Below are positions 21,847 to 21,858 of a stretch of 21,858 bases of DNA, in pieces; positions within the stretch are counted from its first letter, which is position 1, and every line of letters begins with the position of its first letter. Source of the stretch: JAVZCJ01 sp964532175 (GTDB lineage Archaea; Thermoproteota; Nitrososphaeria_A; Caldarchaeales; JAVZCJ01); contig CAZHGP010000025.1 of assembly GCA_964532175.1 (NCBI GenBank), positions 1 through 21,858 of the forward strand, written 5' to 3'. The notes beneath the pieces are model-generated. The model worked only from the letters and a program-made list of their open reading frames with translations. It had not been told where the DNA came from and did no database searches. The position numbers and the translations under genes were made by a program.

Positions 21847-21858
21847 ATATTTAATAAT

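Noticed and set aside
1..21858. CRISPR arrays, insertion sequences, rRNA genes
   Set aside because: No regularly spaced repeats, transposase-like proteins, terminal inverted repeats or rRNA sequence were seen.

Overview
The window is archaeal chromosome from an AT-rich organism, most likely a deep-branching member of the Thermoproteota (TACK) side of the Archaea. The evidence is the archaeal RNA polymerase/ribosomal gene cluster (rpoH-rpoB-rpoA-rpl30e-nusA-like-rps12-rps7), EF-1alpha, tRNA genes full of bulge-helix-bulge (BHB) introns, archaeal TATA-box spacing, and the archaeal-type mevalonate pathway genes. The largest RNA polymerase subunit is one unsplit gene (A' and A'' joined), a trait known from Thaumarchaeota/Aigarchaeota and uncommon elsewhere. 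The tRNA stems are very GC-rich in an otherwise AT-rich sequence, which fits a thermophile. A run of exactly 100 N shows that this is a draft scaffold.

Layout. 42-463: two divergent tRNA genes, Asp(GUC) on minus and Lys(UUU) on plus; the Lys gene appears to carry four introns. 567-9844: the RNA polymerase/translation cluster on plus. 9902-10780: a winged-helix protein with five membrane segments. 10838-12670: rps10 and the EF-1alpha gene on minus, inverted relative to the usual archaeal order, with the N gap between them. 12931-14145: an HD-domain phosphohydrolase. 14149-17097: a three-gene minus-strand operon for the phosphomevalonate dehydratase / anhydromevalonate phosphate decarboxylase branch of isoprenoid synthesis. 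17228-17334: tRNA-Gln(UUG) with two introns. 17341-20686: a minus-strand operon for surface glycan or protein glycosylation (GlcNAc-1-P transferase-like, small membrane protein, degenerate nucleotide-sugar dehydrogenase-like protein, Gfo/Idh oxidoreductase). 20779-21846: a divergent DUF354 glycosyltransferase-like gene.

The main discovery is in the EF-1alpha gene. The reading frame is broken by a 33-nt insertion with in-frame stop codons, exactly inside the GTP-binding P-loop (GHVD^HGKST). The insertion folds into a canonical BHB splicing motif, and its two predicted cuts restore the invariant P-loop exactly. This is best read as a protein-coding intron removed by the tRNA splicing endonuclease and ligase, in one of the most conserved genes known. 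The tRNA-Lys gene supports a very active splicing system: its introns 2, 3 and 4 use overlapping nucleotides for their BHB helices, so they should be removed in a set order.

How the genes work together: the first half is the core information-processing machinery. The second half supplies lipid precursors and sugar-nucleotide/lipid-linked glycan steps of the cell envelope. First genes of units tend to have a TATA box about 25 bp from the start codon (leaderless), while downstream genes often have Shine-Dalgarno sites and overlapping or near-overlapping ends.
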